Assembly (NCBI GenBank): GCA_021186555.1
Contig: JAJKFL010000011.1
Span: 37,332,923-37,396,922 of the forward strand
Direction of reading: 5' to 3'
Source: Reticulitermes speratus
Taxonomy: Eukaryota; Arthropoda; Insecta; Blattodea; Rhinotermitidae
Length of the DNA: 64,000 nucleotides
Shown: positions 11,766 through 21,839 of the stretch, piece after piece
How the letters are laid out: each line of letters opens with the position of its first letter
Position numbering within the stretch: position 1 is the stretch's first letter
The notes under the pieces: model-generated
Database searches by the model: none
What the model saw: the letters and a program-made list of their open reading frames with translations, nothing else
What the model was told of the DNA's origin: nothing
Translations under genes and position numbers: made by a program

Positions 11766-12019
11766 TTCATGAGAAGTTGTGTTTAACACACGGTGCACGT
11801 GACGAGACCAGATATGCCGTTCGGACTGATCTTGAGGTTTATACAGCCGTCATTATTACGTCACGGTCTTCTGGCATTTGACGCCGTGAAATTCGGTGAA
11901 TAGGTTCCTCCGAAACGTTGGGAACTACTAGATTGCACGATATCAAACTGAAGAGAAACAGGGCTTTACAGGATTAGTGACGTCAGTGGCTCACGGTGTG
12001 CAGGTTCGAATGATAGGAT
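11766..12019. other. Transposon-terminus relic
   Basis: GGCATTTGACGCCGTGAAATT and TCCGAAACGTTGGGAAC near 11870-11925 resemble the dispersed terminal sequences at 34120 and 46085. No complete element can be outlined. Confidence 0.35.
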
Positions 12020-12165
12020 ATATGGTGAGCATTTGAACACTTAAGTGAAAGTAGTTGTGGGTCCAACGTTCCCCGATTTGCGAAAGAGCATTGCTTTTGG
12101 AAGGTTCCAAGGCTTCGCCCGTTTGTTCTTCTGGTAGAAGCAACATGTAGATGAAGATGAGTGTG
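12020..12165 (+). mobile_element. 5' part of the 114-bp-repeat element
   Basis: The stretch around CGTTCCCCGATTTGCG, GGAAGGTTCCAAGGC and GTAGAAGCAACATG matches 43620-43720, which sits in the same place upstream of another 114-bp array. Both copies therefore have the same 5' segment, a monomer array and the same 3' segment, arguing for one dispersed element family. Confidence 0.6.
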
Positions 12166-12555
12166 GAGCATTGGTGGAATGATAGTGGCAGGGGAAACAG
12201 AAGTACTGGGAGAGAAACATTATACAGCGTTGGTGGTAGATGGATGAATGAGTATGGAGCATTGGTGGAATGATACTGACAGGGGAAAACTGAAGTACTG
12301 GGAGAGAAACATTATACAGTGTTGGTGGTAGATGGATGAATGAGTATGGAGCATTGGTGGAATGATACTGACAGGGGAAAACTGAAGTACTGGGAGAGAA
12401 ACATTATACAGCGTTGGTGGTAGATGTATGAATGAGTATGGAGCATTGGTGGAATGATACTGACAGGGGAAACTGAAGTACTGGGAGAGAAACATTATAC
12501 AGCGTTGGTGGTAGATGTATGAATGAGTGTGGAGCATTGGTGGAATGATAGTGGC
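12163..12555. repeat. 92-bp tandem array, about 4.3 copies
   Basis: The unit contains GGAGCATTGGTGGAATGATA, AAGTACTGGGAGAGAAAC and TTGGTGGTAGATG. The first unit continues sequence of the neighbouring element, so the array was probably made from it. Minus-strand open frames of about 100 codons across it are a by-product of the repetition. Confidence 0.9.
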
Positions 12556-12583
12556 AGAATGCTAAGATTAACATGAATAATAT

Positions 12584-15548
12584 TCAGCTCGTACCGCGCA
12601 GTAAACACTCCGTCTCAGTTATACAAACCAGTCAGTTAATGTTGTACAGTGAAATAATCGCTGTTTGTTCTCAGATCCACACAAAACACATAAATACAGT
12701 CCGTACCGCGCAGTAAACACACTCCGTCTCAGTTATACAAACCAGTCAGTTAATGCTGTACAGTGAAATAATCGCTGTTTGTTCTGAGATCCACACAAAA
12801 CACATAAATACAGTCCGTACCGCGCAGTAAACACACTCCGTCTCAGTTACACAAACCAGTCAGTTAATGCTGTACAGTGAAATAATCGCTGTTTGTTCTG
12901 AGATCCACACAAAACACATAAATACAGTCCGTACCGCGCAGTAAACACACTCCGTCTCAGTTATACAAACCAGTCAGTTAATGCTGTACAGTGAAATAAT
13001 CGCTGTTTGTTCTGAGATCCACACAAAACACATAAATACAGTCCGTACCGCGCAGTAAACACACTCCGTCTCAGTTACACAAACCAGTCAGTTAATGCTG
13101 TACAGTGAAATAATCGCTGTTTGTTCTGAGATCCACACAAAACACATAAATACAGTCCGTACCGCGCAGTAAACACACTCCGTCTCAGTTACACAAACCA
13201 GTCAGTTAATGCTGTACAGTGAAATAATCGCTGTTTGTTCTGAGATCCACACAAAACACATAAATACAGTCCGTACCGCGCAGTAAACACACTCCGTCTC
13301 AGTTACACAAACCAGTCAGTTAATGCTGTACAGTGAAATAATCGCTGTTTGTTCTGAGATCCACACAAAACACATAAATACAGTCCGTACCGCGCAGTAA
13401 ACACACTCCGTCTCAGTTACACAAACCAGTCAGTTAATGCTGTACAGTGAAATAATCGCTGTTTGTTCTCAGATCCACACAAAACACATAAATACAGTCC
13501 GTACCGCGCAGTAAACACACTCCGTCTCAGTTATACAAACCAGTCAGTTAATGCTGTACAGTGAAATAATCGCTGTTTGTTCTGAGATCCACACAAAACA
13601 CATAAATACAGTCCGTACCGCGCAGTAAACACACTCCGTCTCAGTTACACAAACCAGTCAGTTAATGCTGTACAGTGAAATAATCGCTGTTTGTTCTGAG
13701 ATCCACACAAAACACATAAATACAGTCCGTACCGCGCAGTAAACACACTCCGTCTCAGTTATACAAACCAGTCAGTTAATGCTGTACAGTGAAATAATCG
13801 CTGTTTGTTCTGAGATCCACACAAAACACATAAATACAGTCCGTACCGCGCAGTAAACACACTCCGTCTCAGTTACACAAACCAGTCAGTTAATGCTGTA
13901 CAGTGAAATAATCGCTGTTTGTTCTGAGATCCACACAAAACACATAAATACAGTCCGTACCGCGCAGTAAACACACTCCGTCTCAGTTACACAAACCAGT
14001 CAGTTAATGCTGTACAGTGAAATAATCGCTGTTTGTTCTGAGATCCACACAAAACACATAAATACAGTCCGTACCGCGCAGTAAACACACTCCGTCTCAG
14101 TTACACAAACCAGTCAGTTAATGCTGTACAGTGAAATAATCGCTGTTTGTTCTGAGATCCACACAAAACACATAAATACAGTCCGTACCGCGCAGTAAAA
14201 CACACTCCGTCTCAGTTATACAAACCAGTCAGTTAATGCTGTACAGTGAAATAATCGCTGTTTGTTCTGAGATCCACACAAAACACATAAATACAGTCCA
14301 TACCGCGCAGTAAACACACTCCGTCTCAGTTATACAAACCAGTCAGTTAATGTTGTACAGTCAAATAATCGCTGTTTGTTCTGAGATCCACACAAAACAC
14401 ATAAATACAGTCCATACCGCGCAGTAAACACACTCCGTCTCAGTTATACAAACCAGTCAGTTAATGTTGTACAGTGAAATAATCGCTGTTTGTTCTGAGA
14501 TCCACACAAAAACACATAAATACAGTCCGTACCGCGCAGTAAACACACTCCGTCTCAGTTATACAAACCAGTCAGTTAATGTTGTACAGTCAAATAATCG
14601 CTGTTTGTTTTGAGATCCACACAAAACACATAAATACAGTCCGTACCGCGCAGTAAACACACTCCGTCTCAGTTATACAAACCAGTCAGTTAATGCTGTA
14701 CAGTGAAATAATCGCTGTTTGTTCTGAGATCCACACAAAACACATAAATACAGTCCGTACCGCGCAGTAAACACACTCCGTCTCAGTTATACAAACCAGT
14801 CAGTTAATGTTGTACAGTCAAATAATCGCTGTTTGTTTTGAGATCCACACAAAACACTAAATACAGTCCGTACCGCGCAGTAAACACACTCCGTCTCAGT
14901 TATACAAACCAGTCAGTTAATGCTGTACAGTGAAATAATCGCTGTTTGTTCTGAGATCCACACAAAACACATAAATACAGTCCGTACCGCGCAGTAAACA
15001 CACTCCGTCTCAGTTATACAAACCAGTCAGTTAATGCTGTACAGTGAAATAATCGCTGTTTGTTCTGAGATCCACACAAAACACATAAATACAGTCCGTA
15101 CCGCGCAGTAAACACACTCCGTCTCAGTTATACAAACCAGTCAGTTAATGCTGTACAGTGAAATAATCGCTGTTTGTTCTGAGATCCACACAAAACACAT
15201 AAATACAGTCCGTACCGCGCAGTAAACACACTCCGTCTCAGTTATACAAACCAGTCAGTTAATGCTGTACAGTGAAATAATCGCTGTTTGTTCTGAGATC
15301 CACACAAAACACATAAATACAGTCCGTACCGCGCAGTAAACACACTCCGTCTCAGTTATACAAACCAGTCAGTTAATGCTGTACAGTGAAATAATCGCTG
15401 TTTGTTCTGAGATCCACACAAAACACATAAATACAGTCCGTACCGCGCAGTAAACACACTCCGTCTCAGTTATACAAACCAGTCAGTTAATGCTGTACAG
15501 TGAAATAATCGCTGTTTGTTCTGAGATCCACACAAAACACGTAAATAC
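12584..15548 (+). repeat. 114-bp array, 26 copies
   Basis: Key blocks of the unit are CAGTCCGTACCGCGCAGTAA, ACACACTCCGTCTCAG, CAAACCAGTCAGTTAATG, GTACAGTGAAATAATCGC and TGTTTGTTCTGAGATCC. Copies are nearly identical; C/T at TTA(T/C)ACAAA and GCTGTACAG/GTTGTACAG are the main variants. It begins CAGCTCGTACCGCG and ends in a shared 3' segment. The same unit occurs at 38586, 42283 (reverse), 43791 and 48042, so it is part of a dispersed element and not a purely local satellite. Confidence 0.97.
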
Positions 15549-15625
15549 ACTGTGTGGGCAGAACGTAGAATTTGTGAATGTTAAACGTGGTGGTACATAT
15601 AGTAACCACTGGGCTTTAGAGGGTT
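15549..15625 (+). mobile_element. 3' segment of the 114-bp-repeat element
   Basis: CACTGTGTGGGCAGAACGTA, TTTGTGAATGTTAAACG and ACATATAGTAACCACTGGGC follow the last monomer. Essentially the same sequence follows the arrays at 39573 and 44929 and precedes the reversed array at 42206. This fixes a common 3' boundary for the family. Confidence 0.8.
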
Positions 15626-16145
15626 AAGGACGAATAATGAGTTTGGAAGGATGTGGAATGAGTCGTGGCCTGAGTTTAGGCACTGGAGGGACTGAGTAAA
15701 ATCACGGACGACCTCGGAGGTCAGCAGATCTGTGTCAGAGTTTGGACACTGAGCTACCTTCTGTTCCTGGCCTCACAGTGCGACGTTCACGGCTGCAATC
15801 GATATGCAGCTCCCCGCACCTGTTGGCGTCGCGACGGACCGCGTGACGAGATGCTGTCCTACCTCTGAATAATTTGGGACCGAACGCTTCCTGGCGTGTA
15901 TGTTGATGGCAAGGCGTCTCGTTTCTTCTCCTGATAATGTAGTGTTGTTTGTTGTTCCAAATTTGGTACACAGAATAATCTCCCGAATGGAAAACTTAGC
16001 GGCTCAGTAAAACAGTTGCAGTCTGTTTGCTGCCTGTTGAGACGTGCGGCTAGAAGTGCAGTGGCGGTAAAGGTGGTGCGTTGTTATCGACTGCGTTTGG
16101 GGAAGGCTGATGGTGCTGAAGAATACATTTGGACCTACGAAGGAG
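15626..16145. other. Unassigned spacer
   Basis: No gene or known repeat was recognised. The open frame on the minus strand around 15735-15971 has no known motif. Confidence 0.4.
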
Positions 16146-16496
16146 GAATTAACAGGACACTGGAGAAAATTACATAATTAGGAGCTTCATGATTGTATTC
16201 AGAAATATTATTCACGTTATCAAATGAAGAATAATCGATGGGCGGGGAATGTGGCACGTATGGGGGAGAGGAGAGGTGCATACTGGGTTTGGTGGGGAGA
16301 CCTGAGAGAAATGGGCCACTAGGAAGTGTGAGGCGTAGGCGGAAGGATGGCATTACAGTACAGCTTAAATAAATATGATGGTGGTGTGGAATGGATTGAA
16401 CTGGCTCAGGACAGAGCCATGTAGCAGGCTTTTGTGAACACGGTAATGAACGTTCGGGTCCCATGAAGTATGGGGAATTCCTTGAGATGAGGAACT
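16146..16496 (+). mobile_element. LINE ORF2 C-terminus, decayed
   Basis: The plus strand reads NRWAGNVARMGERRGAYWV, then with stops and shifts WIELAQDRAM, QAFVNTVMNVRVP and a stop, followed by a 3' UTR (GGGGAATTCCTTGAGATGAG, GAACTGTTAGC). This is the C-terminal tail of the non-LTR retrotransposon whose better preserved copy is at 46420-47165 on the other strand. It feeds straight into the 47-bp array, whose unit is the LINE 3' UTR. Confidence 0.8.
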
Positions 16497-17212
16497 GTTA
16501 GCTTCCGAAGAATGACTGTGCTACATGGGGTTAGTGTAGCTATGTTAGCTTCCGAAGAGTGACTGTGCTACATGGGGTTAGTGTAGCTATGTTAGCTTCT
16601 GAAGAATGACTGTGCTACATGGGGTTAGTGTAGCTATGTTAGCTTCTGAAGAATGACTGTGCTACATGGGGTTAGTGTAGCTATGTTAGCTTCTGAAGAA
16701 TGACTGTGCTACATGGGGTTAGTGTAGCTATGTTAGCTTCTGAAGAATGACTGTGCTACATGGGGTTAGTGTAGCTATGTTAGCTTCTGAAGAATGACTG
16801 TGCTACATGGGGTTAGTGTAGCTATGTTAGCTTCTGAAGAATGACTGTGCTACATGGGGTTAGTGTAGCTATGTTAGCTTCTGAAGAGTGACTGTGCTAC
16901 ATGGGGTTAGTGTAGCTATGTTAGCTTCTGAAGAATGACTGTGCTACATGGGGTTAGTGTAGCTATGTTAGCTTCTGAAGAATGACTGTGCTACATGGGG
17001 TTAGTGTAGCTATGTTAGCTTCTGAAGAATGACTGTGCTACATGGGGTTAGTGTAGCTATGTTAGCTTCTGAAGAATGACTGTGCTACATGGGGTTAGTG
17101 TAGCTATGTTAGCTTCTGAAGAATGACTGTGCTACATGGGGTTAGTGTAGCTATGTTAGCTTCTGAAGAATGACTGTGCTACATGGGGTTAGTGTAGCTA
17201 TGTTAGTGTAGC
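16497..17212 (+). repeat. 47-bp array from LINE 3' UTR, about 15 copies
   Basis: The unit contains GTTAGCTTCTGAAGAATGAC, TGTGCTACATGGGGTTAGTG and TAGCTATG. The first unit is continuous with the LINE 3' UTR just upstream, and the sequence matches the reversed LINE tail at 40010-40060. The array is very uniform apart from CCG/CTG and AGAGTG/AGAATG changes. Confidence 0.92.
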
Positions 17213-18384
17213 TAAATATTTAACCGTTGCGCTCCAGATATGCGCAGAAAGGCGTCTAGGTCTTTATATAGGGTGCCCGCTAGTTTGTTCGGTACTGACC
17301 AAAATTTGGATGTTCGGACACATTTCATTAAGACTCGCCGGTATCAAATTTTGTGAAAATCCGTCCATCGATTGTCGAGTTGTAGCGTGATACGTGAGTT
17401 CTTGCAACTTCTGCTTCACAATTCGTGCTATCGAGCAGCTCTTTGTTGCTTTACCTAAGCAAGCAAGGCCCACGTGGTATTGGCACAGTGCGTCGTCATC
17501 GCACCGTGCTCGGTACCTGTGCACCGGCGTAACGACAAGTGTCAACAGTTACATATTTCTGTACAGTGCGAATTATGCAGGATATTTTTAGACGTTTCGT
17601 GTTGCTGTACGTCCAGTTTCAATTCCTGGTATTTGCCGATATATGGCGCCATACTTTTGATATGTGAGCTTCTATACAGCGATGAGTGTCAACAGGACGG
17701 CTTTCCGGGACGTGAAGCCGTGTACTTTGATAGATAGGTAACGACGTTTCGGACGCATCTGCCACCTCTATTTTCAAGGCAGATCTTATGCACTGAACAT
17801 GAAAGTTGGAGTGGTTCTACCAAACTTCACGGCGTTACGTCCCAGAACATCGTGTTGGGCCCTCAGTGTTGAGTTTCTTGTAGCCTCATCTGTACTCTTG
17901 CTCTGCGCAGTTATGCCCCACAGCACGAAATAACCGCGTGTCATCAAAATTTGTCGACCTAAAGATATGCGAAGACGAGTCAAACGAAAACCTTAAAAAG
18001 GGGGGGGGGGGCTCGAGACCCTACTGTCAAAAATGACAAAGTGTTACTGAACTTATCTGCATAAAAATTTGCTGGTTTTGTTTATGTTTTCATTTCACGT
18101 CTTTGTGCCAGGTTTCTTTGAATTCATTTCCCGGACAGAAGACTTAAATACCGAAACGTCCACTTCAAAACAGGGCACACAGAGTCAGTTCTGCAGAACG
18201 TGTTTGAAGGTCTTAACAACTCGCATGACGAGGCACCGTTTGTGCAGTGCGTAGTAGACGGATACGATGGGCTGGACATTAGGAGGGAATGAGATTGGAG
18301 GATAATATTAAAGTAGATAGGAAAGTAAGTTGTTAGGCTTGGAGGGCGTGCAGCTGCCTTCATGTCGTATGTGAGAGGTATTAG
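17213..18384. other. Unassigned spacer with G-run
   Basis: CAAATTTTGTGAAAATCCG near 17345 resembles a motif common in insect transposons (see 38000-38250). GACGTTTCGGACGCATCTGC near 17743 and TACCGAAACGTCC near 18148 are probable degraded element termini. A G-run lies near 18000-18010. No gene was recognised. Confidence 0.4.
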
Positions 18385-18696
18385 TGTTGTACAGCCTTGT
18401 GTTGTACAGCCTTTGTGTTGTACAGTCTTTGTGTTGTACAGCCTTTGTGTTGTACAGCCTTTGTGTTGTACAGCCTTTGTGTTGTACAGCCTTTGTGTTG
18501 TACAGCCTTTGTGTTGTACAGCCTTTGTGTTGTACAGTCTTTGTGTTGTACAGCCTTTGTGTTGTACAGCCTTTGTGTTGTACAGCCTTTGTGTTGTACA
18601 GCCTTTGTGTTGTACAGCCTTTGTGTTGTACAGCCTTTGTGTTGTACAGCCTTTGTGTTGTACAGCCTTTGTGTTGTACAGCCTTTGTGTTGTACA
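18385..18696 (+). repeat. 16-bp minisatellite, about 19 copies
   Basis: The unit is GTGTTGTACAGCCTTT. Since 16 is not divisible by three and the unit lacks stops, all three forward frames stay open for over 100 codons; these are not genes. The array runs without a break into the 135-bp LINE-derived array, whose unit contains CCTTTGTGTT, so it may have started there. Confidence 0.95.
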
Positions 18697-21338
18697 GCCT
18701 TTGTGTTCTGCTGCCAGAGAGTTAGTTAATTAGTAAGATGGATCTTAGGGAAATAGGTTGTGAGGATGGGAGGTGGATAGAACTGGCTCAGGATCGTTTG
18801 TAATGGTGGGCTTTTGTGTTTAGCGGTGTTGAACCTTTGTGTTCTGCTGCCAGAGAGTTAGTTAATTAGTAAGATGGATCTTAGGGAAATAGGTTGTGAG
18901 GATGGGAGGTGGATAGAACTGGCTCAGGATCGTGTGTAATGGTGGGCTTTTGTGTTAGCGGTGTTGAACCTTTGTGTTCTGCTGCCAGAGAGTTAGTTAA
19001 TTAGTAAGATGGATCTTAGGGAAATAGGTTGTGAGGATGGGAGGTGGATAGAACTGGCTCAGGATCGTTTGTAATGGTGGGCTTTTGTGTTAGCGGTGTT
19101 GAACCTTTGTGTTCTGCTGCCAGGGAGTTAGTTAATTAGTAAGATGGATCTTAGGGAAATAGGTTGTGAGGATGGGAGGTGGATAGAACTGGCTCAGGAT
19201 CGTGTGTAATGGTGGGCTTTTGTGTTAGCGGTGTTGAACCTTTGTGTTCTGCTGCCAGAGAGTTAGTTAATTAGTAAGATGGATCTTATGGAAATGGGTT
19301 GTGAGGATGGGAGGTGGATAGAACTGGCTCAGGATCGTGTGTAATGGTGGGCTTTTGTGTTAGCGGTGTTGAACCTTTGTGTTCTGCTGCCAGAGAGTTA
19401 GTTAATTAGTAAGATGGATCTTATGGAAATAGGTTGTGAGGATGGGAGGTGGATAGAACTGGCTCAGGATCGTGTGTAATGGTGGGCTTTTGTGTTAGCG
19501 GTGTTGAACCTTTGTGTTCTGCTGCCAAAGAGTTAGTTAATTAGTAAGATGGATCTTATGGAAATAGGTTGTGAGGATGGGAGGTGGATAGAACTGGCTC
19601 AGGATCGTGTGTAATGGTGGGCTTTTGTGTTAGCGGTGTTGAACCTTTGTGTTCTGCTGCCAGAGAGTTAGTTAATTAGTAAGATGGATCTTAGGGAAAT
19701 AGGTTGTGAGGATGGGAGGTGGATAGAACTGGCTCAGGATCGTGTGTAATGGTGGGCTTTTGTGTTAGCGGTGTTGAACCTTTGTGTTCTGCTGCCAGAG
19801 AGTTAGTTAATTAGTAAGATGGATCTTAGGGAAATAGGTTGTGAGGATGGGAGGTGGATAGAACTGGCTCAGGATCGTGTGTAATGGTGGCTTTTGTGTT
19901 AGCGGTGTTGAACCTTTGTGTTCTGCTGCAGAGAGTTAGTTAATTAGTAAGATGGATCTTAGGGAAATGGTTGTGAGGATGAAGGTGGATAGAACGGCTC
20001 AGGATCGTGTGTAATGGGGCTTTTGTGTTAGCGGTGTTGAACCTTTGTGTTCTGCTGCCAGAGAGTTAGTTAATTAGTAAGATGGATCTTATGGAAATGG
20101 GTTGTGAGGATGGAGGTGATAGAACTGGCTCAGGATCGTGTCATGGTGGGCTTTTGTGTTAGCGTGTTGAACCTTTGTGTTCTGCTGCCAGAGAGTAGTT
20201 AATTAGTAAGATGGATCTTAGGAAATGGGTTGTGAGGATGGGAGGTGGATAGAACTGGCTCAGGACGTGTGTAATGGTGGGCTTTTGTGTTAGCGGTGTG
20301 AACCTTTGTGTTCTGCTGCCAGAGAGTTAGTTAATAGTAAGATGGATCTTAGGGAAATGGTTGTGAGGATGGAGGTGGATAGAACTGGCTCAGGATCGTG
20401 TGTAATGGGGCTTTTGTGTTAGCGGTGTTGAACCTTTGTGTTCTGCTGCCAGAGAGTAGTTAATTAGTGAGATGGATCTTAGGAAATGGGTTGTGAGGAG
20501 GAGGTGGATAGAACTGGCTCAGGACGTGTGTAATGGTGGGCTTTTGTGTTAGCGTGTTGAACCTTGTGTTCTGCTGCCAGAGAGTAGTTAATTAGTGAGA
20601 TGGATCTTAGGAAATGGTTGTGAGATGGGAGTGGATAGAACTGGCTCAGGATCGTGTGTAATGGTGGCTTTTGTTAGCGTGTTGAACCTTTGTGTTCTGC
20701 GCCAGAGAGTTAGTTAATTAGTGAGATGGATCTTATGGAAATGGTTGTGAGGATGGAGGTGGATAGAACTGGCTCAGGATCGTGTGTAATGGTGGGCTTT
20801 TGTGTTAGCGGTGTTGAACCTTGTGTTCTGCTGCCAGAGAGTTAGTAATTAGTGAGATGATCTATGGAAATGGGTTGTGAGGATGGAGGTGGATAGAACT
20901 GGCTCAGATCGTGTGAATGGTGGGCTTTGTGTTAGCGGTGTTGAACCTTTGTGTTCTGCTGCAGAGAGTTAGTTAATTAGTAGATGGATCTTATGAAAGG
21001 TTGTGAGATGGGAGGTGGATAGAACTGCTCAGGATCGTGTGTAATGGTGGGCTTTTTGTTAGCGGTGTTGAACCTTGTGTCTGCTGCCAAGAGTTAGTTA
21101 ATTAGTGAGATGGATCTTATGGAAATGGTTGTGAGGATGGGAGGTGGATAGAACTGGCTCAGGATCGTGTGTAATGGTGGGCTTTTGTGTTAGCGGTGTT
21201 GAACCTTTGTGTTCTGCTGCCAGAGAGTTAGTTAATTAGTGAGATGGATCTTATGGAAATGGGTTGTGAGGATGGGAGGTGGATAGAACTGGCTCAGGAT
21301 CGTGTTCAATGGTGGGCTTTGGTATTAGCGGTGTTGAA
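18697..21338 (+). repeat. 135-bp LINE-derived array, about 20 copies
   Basis: The unit is the same as at 5810-6965: LINE ORF2 C-terminus (MDLREIGCEDGRWIELAQD, stop within the GTGTAATGG variant) plus the GTTAGTTAATTAG tail. The two arrays are 12 kb apart. Units from 18700 to about 19860 and after about 21110 are clean. Between them almost every unit has several single-base deletions, which looks like a consensus-quality problem and not biology. Confidence 0.95.
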
Positions 21339-21839
21339 TCAGAGTGACTGATATTCCTGTTTTCGTCTTCACTTTTTGGCGCTTCCCGGATAGGTTCGGG
21401 CTGCGGTCGCCTTCACATCTGGTGTCCGAGGTGTCAACTCTGCTTATGCATAAGACAAGGCCGCTAAACCCGCCAAGCCGGTGAAGCCTGACAATCGCTG
21501 CTTCCACACTGCATAATTAAGTCATCGCAGCTGTAACGGTGTCACGGCAGCGCGATACTGGCCGTCCGGCAGACTGTGTGCCCTTTGTGCCGTCGGGTGT
21601 GACGTGTGGCTCGCTGACCTGTGTGTATTTTATTCATACGCCATTTCTGTTTCGACCAAACGTCATTACAAAAATGCATATTGTTAGCCGTTCTTTACAG
21701 CACAGCAGCAGCTCCTAATGTCTGCCTGCCTCTGTGTATAGCTGTGCCTGAAACACTGGACAGATATTGTAAAGTGTTATAATTCGTAGAGTCACGGATG
21801 TTGGCAGGCACTTATATAGTCGCACTGTGCACTTACTGC
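21339..21839. other. Unassigned spacer
   Basis: This unique spacer separates two large arrays. I recognise no gene, splice pattern or mobile element in it. Confidence 0.4.

Noticed and set aside
12220..12537. 105-codon minus-strand frame
   Set aside because: It lies entirely within a 92-bp tandem array, and its residues repeat with the array.
18362..18733. Three overlapping forward frames of 110-123 codons (SLCVVQPLCC repeats)
   Set aside because: A 16-bp unit lacking stops keeps every frame open; there is no family match and the end runs into LINE sequence.
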